64,000 nt of DNA from a virus. The translations under genes were made by a program, and so were the position numbers. The first letter of the stretch is position 1; each line of letters opens with the position of its first letter. The DNA lies in the IMG/VR virus record IMGVR_UViG_3300046787_000099, positions 47,974 through 111,973 of that record; one strand, written 5' to 3'. Positions 58,657-64,000 of the stretch are shown one piece after another. The notes below the pieces were generated by a model. That model was not told where the DNA came from. It made no database searches and saw only the letters and a program-made list of their open reading frames with translations.

Positions 58657-58809
58657 TTATTTCTTTTTAGTTTGAGCTTTAATCTTCTTTTCCTGCTTTA
58701 ACATTTGAGCAGTTGGTTTCTTACCAGATCCCTTGTTAGCACGGATGTTATCCCACAATCCGCGTTGCGATGTAGAACCATCAGCACGTTTAATCATTTG
58801 CTTTGCCAT
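58657..58809 (-). CDS. 50-aa basic protein
   Basis: ATG 58809: MAKQMIKRADGSTSQRGLWD then NIRANKGSGKKPTAQMLKQE, ending in KAQTKKK. Basic, with a helical C-terminal half. The RGLWDNIRANKGSGKKPT motif resembles a conserved block in small phage proteins. It fits exactly between its neighbours (4 nt and 12 nt gaps), which supports it as a gene. Confidence 0.7.
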   Translation of the reverse strand: MAKQMIKRADGSTSQRGLWDNIRANKGSGKKPTAQMLKQEKKIKAQTKKK

Positions 58810-58821
58810 AATATTATTAGT

Positions 58822-59094
58822 TTAACAATTCCACTTTCTTAATGCTAATGTCTTACGTGTTGGTTCACCATTAGGTTTCTTTGCAGGTCCTTTAACTCCT
58901 GACATTCTAGCACAAAAAGACTTACGTCTGTTAGCAGCTTTACTTCCTTTCTTCAACTTAGAAGGAGGAGTAGTAACAGCCATCTTTAACTTACTACCAG
59001 GATTCTCACGTCTATAGGACGCTACACCTTTTCTATTCAGTCCACCTTTAGGATCTTTTCCCTCGGACCTTTGCCATGCTGCGCTTTTTGCCAT
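58822..59094 (-). CDS. DUF6321-like small basic protein
   Basis: 90 aa. SAAWQRSEGKDPKGGLNRKG followed by VASYRRENPGSKLKMAVTTP and RRKSFCARMSGVKG (about 57-72) match the GLNxKGxxSYRxxNPGSKLK ... RRKSFCxRMxG pattern of the DUF6321 phage family. The family's function is unknown. The gene overlaps the preceding one by 47 nt in another frame. Confidence 0.85.
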   Translation of the reverse strand: MAKSAAWQRSEGKDPKGGLNRKGVASYRRENPGSKLKMAVTTPPSKLKKGSKAANRRKSFCARMSGVKGPAKKPNGEPTRKTLALRKWNC

Positions 59095-59455
59095 AATCAG
59101 GATTGTCTTTGTGCCACTTCTTTACAGATGCAACACCTTGTTTAACAGTTTTTGCTCTAGACTTGGCAGTGAGATTAATCTTATCCCACTTACCAGCAGG
59201 AATACCAGCTGTATGATCTACAACTATATCCCCTTTATCACCTATCCCTCTATCAGTAGTTTTCTTAAATACCTTGTGTGTTTGACCACCCACTTTAACA
59301 ATCTTGCCACCAGTCTTTAATGATGTACCATCCTTCTTAATCAGATGTCCATTAGGAACAGGAGTGACATTTCCCCCTTGTTTCAGAACACCTTTACCCA
59401 CATAGGCAGTAGCCTTCTGTGGATTGTATGGACCAGGTTTCTTGATAGATGCCAT
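59048..59455 (-). CDS. 135-aa basic protein
   Basis: MASIKKPGPYNPQKATAYVG; Lys- and Gly-rich throughout, with VFKKTTDRGIGDKGDIVVDH (about 63-82) and a basic helical end SVKKWHKDNPDYGKKRSMAK. The centre is less disordered than in its neighbours and may be a small beta domain (GGKIVKVGGQTHKVF). Unknown role; overlaps the DUF6321-like gene. Confidence 0.7.
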   Translation of the reverse strand: MASIKKPGPYNPQKATAYVGKGVLKQGGNVTPVPNGHLIKKDGTSLKTGGKIVKVGGQTHKVFKKTTDRGIGDKGDIVVDHTAGIPAGKWDKINLTAKSRAKTVKQGVASVKKWHKDNPDYGKKRSMAKVRGKRS

Positions 59456-59457
59456 GA

Positions 59458-59613
59458 TTACTTACCCTTACGCTTTGCAGCCATTGCTTTAAACGTCTTA
59501 GCTAAAGCCTTACGTTTAGGTGTACATGTAGCTTTGGTCATAGGAGTGCAATATCCTTTGTGTTTAGGATTAACTGCCTTCTGGATCCAGTTCTTGTCTT
59601 TAGCCTTTGCCAT
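59458..59613 (-). CDS. 51-aa basic protein
   Basis: ATG 59613: MAKAKDKNWIQKAVNPKHKG then YCTPMTKATCTPKRKALAKT, ending AAKRKGK. WIQKAVNPKHKGYCTPMTK...CTPKRKALAxTFK is a pattern common in small phage proteins of this group (two Cys, basic helix). It overlaps the next upstream gene by 14 nt. Function unknown. Confidence 0.75.
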   Translation of the reverse strand: MAKAKDKNWIQKAVNPKHKGYCTPMTKATCTPKRKALAKTFKAMAAKRKGK

Positions 59614-59800
59614 ATCTTCTGAATGTTGTATTGGGTTTTACTATAATATCTCTGTGTGTATATTGCCAGAGCTCCCCAGTGGCATTAATAATAACTGTAT
59701 ACATTGTATCAGTCTCATGACCGTACTCAGTAACTAACCATATAATCCCATCACCCTTTGGTGTGGTGACATCTAGTCTATTATGTGGTTCATATATCAT
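59600..59800 (-). CDS. 66-aa protein, unknown
   Basis: ATG 59800 (MIYEPHNRLDVTTPKGDGII), the frame upstream to 59809 lies in the tRNA and is rejected. The core GDGIIWLVTEYGHETDTMYT then VIINATGELWQYTHRDI is a small beta sheet; the segment WLVTEYGxETxxxYTV is frequent in Bacteroidota phage proteins. It begins only 5 nt downstream of the tRNA-Trp. Function unknown. Confidence 0.75.
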   Translation of the reverse strand: MIYEPHNRLDVTTPKGDGIIWLVTEYGHETDTMYTVIINATGELWQYTHRDIIVKPNTTFRRYGKG

Positions 59801-59804
59801 ATTG

Positions 59805-59875
59805 CACACCCTAAAGGATTCGAACCTCTACTAACGGTTTTGGAGACCGTTGTGCTACCGTTACACTAAAGATGC
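59805..59875 (-). tRNA. tRNA-Trp (anticodon CCA)
   Basis: Cloverleaf on the minus strand: acceptor GCATCTT/AGGGTGT with G-T pairs, D-stem GTGT/GCAC with loop AACGGTA, anticodon stem ACGGT/ACCGT with loop CTCCAAA (anticodon CCA), T-arm AGAGG TTCGAAT CCTTT. The 3' CCA is not encoded (discriminator G then CAA). It decodes UGG and does not change the code. Confidence 0.9.
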
Positions 59876-59895
59876 AGAACCATAATACTGAGACT

Positions 59896-59996
59896 ATGGT
59901 GGGGCAAAAGACCTACTCTGGGACGCTGTTCTAATGGGTAGCGTAGTAGGTACTGTTAATGTCTTCTTTAAGGGGATTGTTGTACACCAAGAGCCC
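59896..59996 (-). ncRNA. structured tRNA-like RNA candidate
   Basis: On the minus strand a 5' GGGGC (59992-59996) can pair with GCCCC (59900-59904), followed by ACCA, as in tRNA/tmRNA ends. Inside, ACCTACT/AGTAGGT (59911-59917 with 59945-59951) and ACGCT/AGCGT (59923-59927 with 59940-59944) form a long hairpin with a bulge. No T-loop consensus or anticodon is seen. The region is gene-free and lies directly upstream of tRNA-Trp. Confidence 0.4.
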
Positions 59997-60043
59997 CAAC
60001 CTAAGCGTGCAGATCTTACGAGATGCAGGAGAAGTAATATTTA

Positions 60044-60277
60044 TTATTCCATTTCTTTTACATCTCCTGCTTCTACACCACGAGCAAGGATTCCTTCAAC
60101 AGTTTCAGAAGCTTTCTGTGCAAGAATGATTCTAGCAGCTTCTTCTGTCCCAATGATTGCACGTAGGGCATTAAGGATTAATCCAAACTCTGAGCCACTA
60201 ATGGCAAACTGATCTTCTGCAGACCATGTATACTTCTTGTTAGGATCAAATGTAAGTTTTTCTTGTAATTCTGACAT
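60044..60277 (-). CDS. 77-aa acidic protein, unknown
   Basis: MSELQEKLTFDPNKKYTWSA then EDQFAISGSEFGLILNALRA and a helical end AARIILAQKASETVEGILAR. The order FDPNKxYxWxxEDxFxxSGxEFGxILNxLR is a small phage domain I recall but cannot name. The 170-nt gap after it holds the structured RNA candidate. Likely a virion-associated or accessory protein; function unknown. Confidence 0.75.
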   Translation of the reverse strand: MSELQEKLTFDPNKKYTWSAEDQFAISGSEFGLILNALRAIIGTEEAARIILAQKASETVEGILARGVEAGDVKEME

Positions 60278-60304
60278 GATAAAATTGTTTTGGTTTATGT
60301 AAAG

Positions 60305-60589
60305 TTAATCTAATGTTATTTCAAATGCAATCACAGCATTTGTTTTTATACTCTTGGACATGTTCAGCTTTATCTGGAACATGTTGTGAAACTTGAATAG
60401 TTCTTCTATCAATGAGTTAGTGTACTTAGGAAGAGATGGTGCTATTCTAAAGCTGTATGCTCTAGGATGTTTCACTACCTCCATTGCACAGAGTTCATCT
60501 ATTGAATCGATAATGCCTTCTAGATGAGCAAAATACACCTCATCATTGTGCTTCATTATCTTTGGAAAGAATTTCTTCTTTATCTGCAT
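60305..60589 (-). CDS. 94-aa protein, unknown
   Basis: MQIKKKFFPKIMKHNDEVYF; helical, with ALEGIIDSIDELCAMEV-like text and SLIEELFKFHNMFQIKLNMS. The stop of the preceding Dps-like gene shares its first base with this start. No family recognised; probably co-expressed with the Dps-like protein. Confidence 0.7.
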   Translation of the reverse strand: MQIKKKFFPKIMKHNDEVYFAHLEGIIDSIDELCAMEVVKHPRAYSFRIAPSLPKYTNSLIEELFKFHNMFQIKLNMSKSIKTNAVIAFEITLD

Positions 60590-61008
60590 TACGACAGAGT
60601 TAACAGGTATTTAGTTGTAGCTGCTTTTCCAGACAATGCTTGAGCAACATTCTCAATATCAGGCATGTTGTTAGAAGCACCATAGTTCTGTAACTGCTTA
60701 GAGAATGATAATAACTCAGCTACAACTTGATCAGATACACCTGGAGCATAGTCTTTCAACTGTCCTGGATTACCAATCTTAGCACGAGTGCCTGAGTAAC
60801 CCATAATCTTTTCCATGATTTCATCCTTGAAATCAATTACAGCTTCATATAATTTACCAAGACTTTTATGCTCTGCATAAGAACGTGTAGCCCAATGTAG
60901 ATTGTGTAGCTGCAGTTCAAAGTATGTTAGCTTTGTAGCAATAGCATCAGGAGAAAGATCCCCTGATGCACTGCTTAACATTTCTTGTGGAAATAATGAT
61001 TTAGCCAT
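60589..61008 (-). CDS. Dps/ferritin-like phage protein (DUF5856-like)
   Basis: 139 aa, four-helix composition. LTYFELQLHNLHWATRSYAE (about 28-47) matches the Dps motif around the first helix (LHxxHWxxxGxxFxxxHxxxexxY), followed by KLYEAVIDFKDEIMEKIMGY (about 51-70). The second half (about 85-139) is helical and unlike Dps, and the ferroxidase ligands are incomplete, as in the DUF5856 group. Possible roles: DNA or iron binding, or a virion scaffold. Start overlaps the preceding stop (TAATG). Confidence 0.75.
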   Translation of the reverse strand: MAKSLFPQEMLSSASGDLSPDAIATKLTYFELQLHNLHWATRSYAEHKSLGKLYEAVIDFKDEIMEKIMGYSGTRAKIGNPGQLKDYAPGVSDQVVAELLSFSKQLQNYGASNNMPDIENVAQALSGKAATTKYLLTLS

Positions 61009-61508
61009 TACGCTGATGTTGTTGTAGTAGTCGTTGTAGGACTAGCTGTTGTCGTAGTTGTTGTGGTAGGTGCAGCTGTTGTAGTTGTCGTAGTTGTAGG
61101 AGCTACATATGCTGTCACTGTAAATGTTGGAGCTGAGTTAGGGCAAATAGCCTGAACTTGAGATCCTGTCATTACAAGTGTAAGGTTTGTACCACCTGTT
61201 GTAGAGAACGCACCTAATAAAGGATATGTTGTATTCAACTTGCTAACTAAGTCTGCTACTGATGAAGAGTTTTGTCCTGAAATTAATGTTTCAGTTAATG
61301 TTCCTCCGCAGAATAACTTAACTTGGAAGTTAGTAATAGTAGTAGATACTGTAGTAGTAAGTGTAGCACCATTGCAACACTCGTACCCTTGAATTTCTTG
61401 CCAGTTACCAACTTTAGGTTTTTGTTTTCTCAGAATAAGGCTGCCTGCAACAACCCTTCCGCTACCATCGTAGCGAACAAATGCTTTAAGATTTCTCTGA
61501 ATTGCCAT
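61008..61508 (-). CDS. virion-type protein with long Thr-rich tail
   Basis: 166 aa. MAIQRNLKAFVRYDGSGRVV then GSLILRKQKPKVGNWQEIQG is a conserved opening of Bacteroidota phage proteins. The middle (about 45-130) is a beta domain. The last 35 residues are Thr7 blocks separated by Ala/Pro/Ser pairs (TTTTTTTAAPTTTTTTT type). The tract resembles those of the fibre genes at 7364, 8032 and 10108. The tail is probably extended, exposed and suited to O-glycosylation; a glycosyltransferase gene lies next to it. Confidence 0.85.
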   Translation of the reverse strand: MAIQRNLKAFVRYDGSGRVVAGSLILRKQKPKVGNWQEIQGYECCNGATLTTTVSTTITNFQVKLFCGGTLTETLISGQNSSSVADLVSKLNTTYPLLGAFSTTGGTNLTLVMTGSQVQAICPNSAPTFTVTAYVAPTTTTTTTAAPTTTTTTTASPTTTTTTTSA

Positions 61509-61513
61509 TTTGT

Positions 61514-62530
61514 TTAATAATTAAGGTTATATTTTTCTTTTAACTTTAAAAGCTCTTTAACGTAATAGTGAGTGCATTTCTGTTGAGCAGCCTCACTATT
61601 CAAGACTACTTGCATGTGTGGATCATTGAATGGATCTTTACCTGTGTGATATATCCCCTTATAGAATGCAGGATAATCACCCATGTTTGTATCTACAATA
61701 CCAGCATTATGAAGGATTCCTAATCTGGCAATCTTTTCAATAGGATCTGAAGACCAAGCAAACTCCAACTCAGGAATATTCTTCGTTTCAGCACCTCTAT
61801 ACCAAAGAGCCCATAGAACCGCCCACATGTCTGCACACCAACTCTGGAAACCACTACTCTCATCTTTGAAATATAAACGGTTTATACTCAATAAGTATGA
61901 TCGAATAGACAAACAGTCTCTGAGAACTTTCTCCCAGAACGCACCATCAATGTTTTTCAACAGATACTGTGCACCACCTGAGTGGTCATTGTTTGCTTCA
62001 GCAATTTCTCTATTTATTCCGCACATCTCTGTAGCTTGTGCAAGAACATCAATCTTTTCATATCCGTGCAACCTATCAGGAAGCACATCTTTTATCTTAC
62101 TATCGAAGTATGAGGCATTGATATAGCTGTTAGTGTCTGATAGATAGTTTACATCATCATCTAAGAACTGATCAACATTGAATCTCTCTGTGAAGATTAC
62201 ATCAGAGTCACAGTAGAACACTGCATTCTGTTTCATCTCTGGATGTTCGTAGAAGTATTTCATCAGAACGTAAGGACGAAGAACAGGAATGTATGTTCCT
62301 AACTTTGCACTTATACCATCTACATCCTTGTAGAAGACAAACTCTGCCTCTGGATATAGATCAATGACCTGTTGCCATTTTTCATTCTTCTCTCTATAGT
62401 TTGGAATGAATATTAGGACAATAGCTTTGTCTGAATGTCCTATCTTCTTTAAGCTCTCTATCCATAAGTGTACCTGCCATGTATAGTAGGTATCATCTGG
62501 CTGAGCACAGATAAATTTGAGATCCCTCAT
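61514..62530 (-). CDS. GT-A fold glycosyltransferase
   Basis: 338 aa. The GT-A metal motif appears in NAVFYCDSDVIFTERF (about 102-117, DSD). Other blocks: LGTYIPVLRPYVLMKYFYEH (about 77-96), NNDHSGGAQYLLKNIDGAFW (about 180-199) with a possible substrate-binding Asp/His, and LHNAGIVDTNMGDYPAFYKG (about 283-302). It uses a nucleotide sugar; the acceptor is unknown. It lies 5 nt from the Thr-tailed virion protein gene, suggesting action on that protein. Confidence 0.85.
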   Translation of the reverse strand: MRDLKFICAQPDDTYYTWQVHLWIESLKKIGHSDKAIVLIFIPNYREKNEKWQQVIDLYPEAEFVFYKDVDGISAKLGTYIPVLRPYVLMKYFYEHPEMKQNAVFYCDSDVIFTERFNVDQFLDDDVNYLSDTNSYINASYFDSKIKDVLPDRLHGYEKIDVLAQATEMCGINREIAEANNDHSGGAQYLLKNIDGAFWEKVLRDCLSIRSYLLSINRLYFKDESSGFQSWCADMWAVLWALWYRGAETKNIPELEFAWSSDPIEKIARLGILHNAGIVDTNMGDYPAFYKGIYHTGKDPFNDPHMQVVLNSEAAQQKCTHYYVKELLKLKEKYNLNY

Positions 62531-62559
62531 ATGTAGTTAATTGTTGGTTTGTTTAATTC

Positions 62560-62964
62560 TTAGTCTGAGAATACATTAAGTCCAAATGTTCCACTAGGAC
62601 AAAGTATGCTCTTAACTACTAGCGGTGCACTTAATTGTAATGTTGTGCTATCAAAAGCAGCAAATGTTCCATACACATTTGTTGATGAATTAGAATTAAA
62701 TAGAGTAACTAATTCATTTATATCATTTACAGTATCACCTGTATACACATAGTTACCAACAGCGCTATCATCACAAGTAAAGTTCATACTAGTATTACTT
62801 ATAGGAAATGATAATGATTGACTGTATATAACTACTGTTGGTTCAGATGGAGTGGGTAGTGTAACATTACCTGCCACTTGGGTTAACTTTTCTAATTGTT
62901 TAGAAATATTCCAAAGCAAGTATGCTTTCTGACTCCATCCTATTTGTTTACTTGGTATTGCCAT
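62560..62964 (-). CDS. virion-type protein, 134 aa
   Basis: MAIPSKQIGWSQKAYLLWNI then SKQLEKLTQVAGNVTLPTPS: an N-terminal helix typical of Bacteroidota phage head proteins (AIPxKQIGWSxxxxLLxxIxKQL) followed by a beta domain rich in Ser/Thr and Cys residues 84 and 122 or so. It stands between the LRR-LamG gene and the glycosyltransferase. I infer a surface structural protein. Confidence 0.75.
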   Translation of the reverse strand: MAIPSKQIGWSQKAYLLWNISKQLEKLTQVAGNVTLPTPSEPTVVIYSQSLSFPISNTSMNFTCDDSAVGNYVYTGDTVNDINELVTLFNSNSSTNVYGTFAAFDSTTLQLSAPLVVKSILCPSGTFGLNVFSD

Positions 62965-62976
62965 TGTCTTATTATC

Positions 62977-64000
62977 TTAAACGTTACCCATTTGTAATGA
63001 ACCTTGTACTCCACTGAATGGATTAGTTGCTGAATATGTTGCTCCAGTATTTGTAGCATTATGTGCATTACCACTGTTATCAGTTAATTGTGCATTTAAT
63101 GTTGTTCCTTGGAAGATCAATAGTCTAGTAGCAGCTAAATCAGTAAGAGGAGATGTTGGAACTGTAAATCCAGCTGGATCATAAACATAAGACTCTGTCC
63201 ATCTGAAGTTACTAATCAATCCGTTAAATCCTGAACCAGGCTCATTACCATATCCAATTGTTACTGGTAAGTTTTGGCTAGAGATAGCTCCATCATATGT
63301 AGTAGTTGCTACTTGAACACCATCAATTAAAATATAAAGAGAACTTCCAACTCCTGTTACACATATGTGATACCATTCTCCTAATGTAGGAACAAACTCA
63401 CCACTTAGTAAATTTGAATTATCTCCCCAGAAGTATATCGAACCTCCTTCAAGTGAAATAGCATTAGCAGCTGGATAAACACCAAGACTATATGGACGTG
63501 GGAAGTTACTATTATCGTTCATGTTCACAAACATCTCAATAGTAAAGTCTCCTACAATATCAAAGTCTGAACTAGCAGCAATACCTACATAACCTGGAGG
63601 AGCTTGGTTTACGTTAACTGTCCACCCTTTACCTTGTAAGTTTGTCTTAGCTGTAGCACCATAATCTGTAGGAATAGCATTTGTACCACCAGATAAATCT
63701 ACATAACCATTTTCTACACCACTACCATCTAACCATTGTAATGTGTTATTTACAGCTTCTTCTGTAAGAGCAGCATCACTGATACTAACATCATTAAGAT
63801 ATGCTTCTGGTAATGTAACTGATGTAATGCCAGTGTTGCCACCAAGATCAAAACCTGTAAGATTATTGAATGATGATGCTGATATATCTATATCTCCTGA
63901 TATACCACACTGATCCATATCAAAAAATGTCAGACTAGTAAGTGATGAAAGATCAGGGATACCAGCTGAGAAATTACTATCATCAAGACGTAATTGCTCA
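62977..64000 (-). CDS. LRR plus LamG-like adhesin, 5' end outside window
   Basis: The frame is open from the right edge to the stop at 62977 (341 codons visible). The first 60 residues show leucine-rich-repeat text (EQLRLDDSNFSAGIPDLSSL, then LTSLTFFDMDQCGISGDIDI). From about residue 110 of the visible part there is a LamG/concanavalin-like jelly roll (FDIVGDFTIEMFVNMNDNSN, EWYHICVTGVGSSLYILIDG). LRR and LamG domains bind sugars or proteins. The C-terminus is Thr/Asn-rich. I infer a receptor-binding or fibre protein. Confidence 0.85.
   Translation of the reverse strand, partial: EQLRLDDSNFSAGIPDLSSLTSLTFFDMDQCGISGDIDISASSFNNLTGFDLGGNTGITSVTLPEAYLNDVSISDAALTEEAVNNTLQWLDGSGVENGYVDLSGGTNAIPTDYGATAKTNLQGKGWTVNVNQAPPGYVGIAASSDFDIVGDFTIEMFVNMNDNSNFPRPYSLGVYPAANAISLEGGSIYFWGDNSNLLSGEFVPTLGEWYHICVTGVGSSLYILIDGVQVATTTYDGAISSQNLPVTIGYGNEPGSGFNGLISNFRWTESYVYDPAGFTVPTSPLTDLAATRLLIFQGTTLNAQLTDNSGNAHNATNTGATYSATNPFSGVQGSLQMGNV

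Noticed and set aside
1-64000. Recoded stop codons
   Set aside because: Some crAss-like phages reassign TAG or TGA, but here genes end with TAG and TGA in compact spacing and the long genes have no internal in-frame stops, so the standard code fits. The tRNA-Trp has anticodon CCA, which does not read UGA.
1-64000. CRISPR array, insertion sequence or integrase
   Set aside because: I saw no regular spaced repeats and no transposase or integrase motifs. The only mobile-type genes are GIY-YIG and HNH nucleases.

Overview
The window is a 64 kb piece of a tailed-phage genome that I read as a crAss-like phage (order Crassvirales) infecting a Bacteroidota host. Three things support this. The left arm runs in the order IHF-like protein, large terminase, very large portal (860 codons), scaffold-like acidic protein, crAss-type major capsid protein, head/ring proteins and large tail protein. 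The genome has two opposed gene arms meeting at a divergent control region. The AT-rich DNA has A/T-rich leaders instead of Shine-Dalgarno sites, and a promoter with the Bacteroidota form TTG-N19-TANNTTTG sits at the divergence point. TAA, TAG and TGA all end genes, so the standard code is used. The genus and host species cannot be told from the sequence alone.

Layout. (1) Positions 1-22650, minus strand: virion assembly block, transcribed leftwards from about 22.65 kb: wHTH regulator, IHF-like protein, zinc mini-protein, two small acidic proteins, a candidate small terminase, TerL, portal, scaffold-like protein, major capsid protein, head proteins, a cluster of small fibre-like proteins with Thr-rich tracts, a metallophosphoesterase, ring/connector proteins and a large tail protein that runs off the left edge. 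(2) 22651-23090: divergent promoter/operator region. (3) 23091-36838, plus strand: many small, mostly unrecognised early genes (acidic, membrane, lipoprotein, multi-SH3-like), then a GIY-YIG endonuclease and a family B DNA polymerase. (4) 36839-37196: non-coding, repeat-rich, with two perfect inverted DnaA-box sequences; the best replication-origin candidate. (5) 37455-57868, plus strand: replication, recombination and nucleotide metabolism (DnaB-like helicase, SF2 helicase, P-loop ATPase, SSB-like protein, primase, uracil-DNA-glycosylase-like protein, PD-(D/E)XK nuclease, class II ribonucleotide reductase, RecA, dUTPase, NinG-like and HNH nucleases, RyR-domain protein, GroES-like protein), ending in two glycosyltransferases. 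(6) 57877-57897: bidirectional terminator. (7) 57945-64000, minus strand: a run of tiny basic proteins, tRNA-Trp, an unexplained structured RNA, a Dps-like protein, a Thr-rich virion-type protein, a third glycosyltransferase and an LRR-LamG adhesin-like protein cut by the right edge.

How it works together (inference). The phage carries its own polymerase, helicases, primase, SSB and recombinase. It keeps uracil out of DNA with a dUTPase and makes deoxynucleotides with a B12-dependent reductase. Transcription units on both arms are separated by strong hairpins placed only 15-40 nt before the next start codon. Several virion-type proteins carry mucin-like Thr-rich tracts, and three glycosyltransferases are encoded, so decoration of the particle or of the host surface with glycans is the most intriguing hypothesis. 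No lysis gene and no virion RNA polymerase are recognisable here; they are presumably outside the window.
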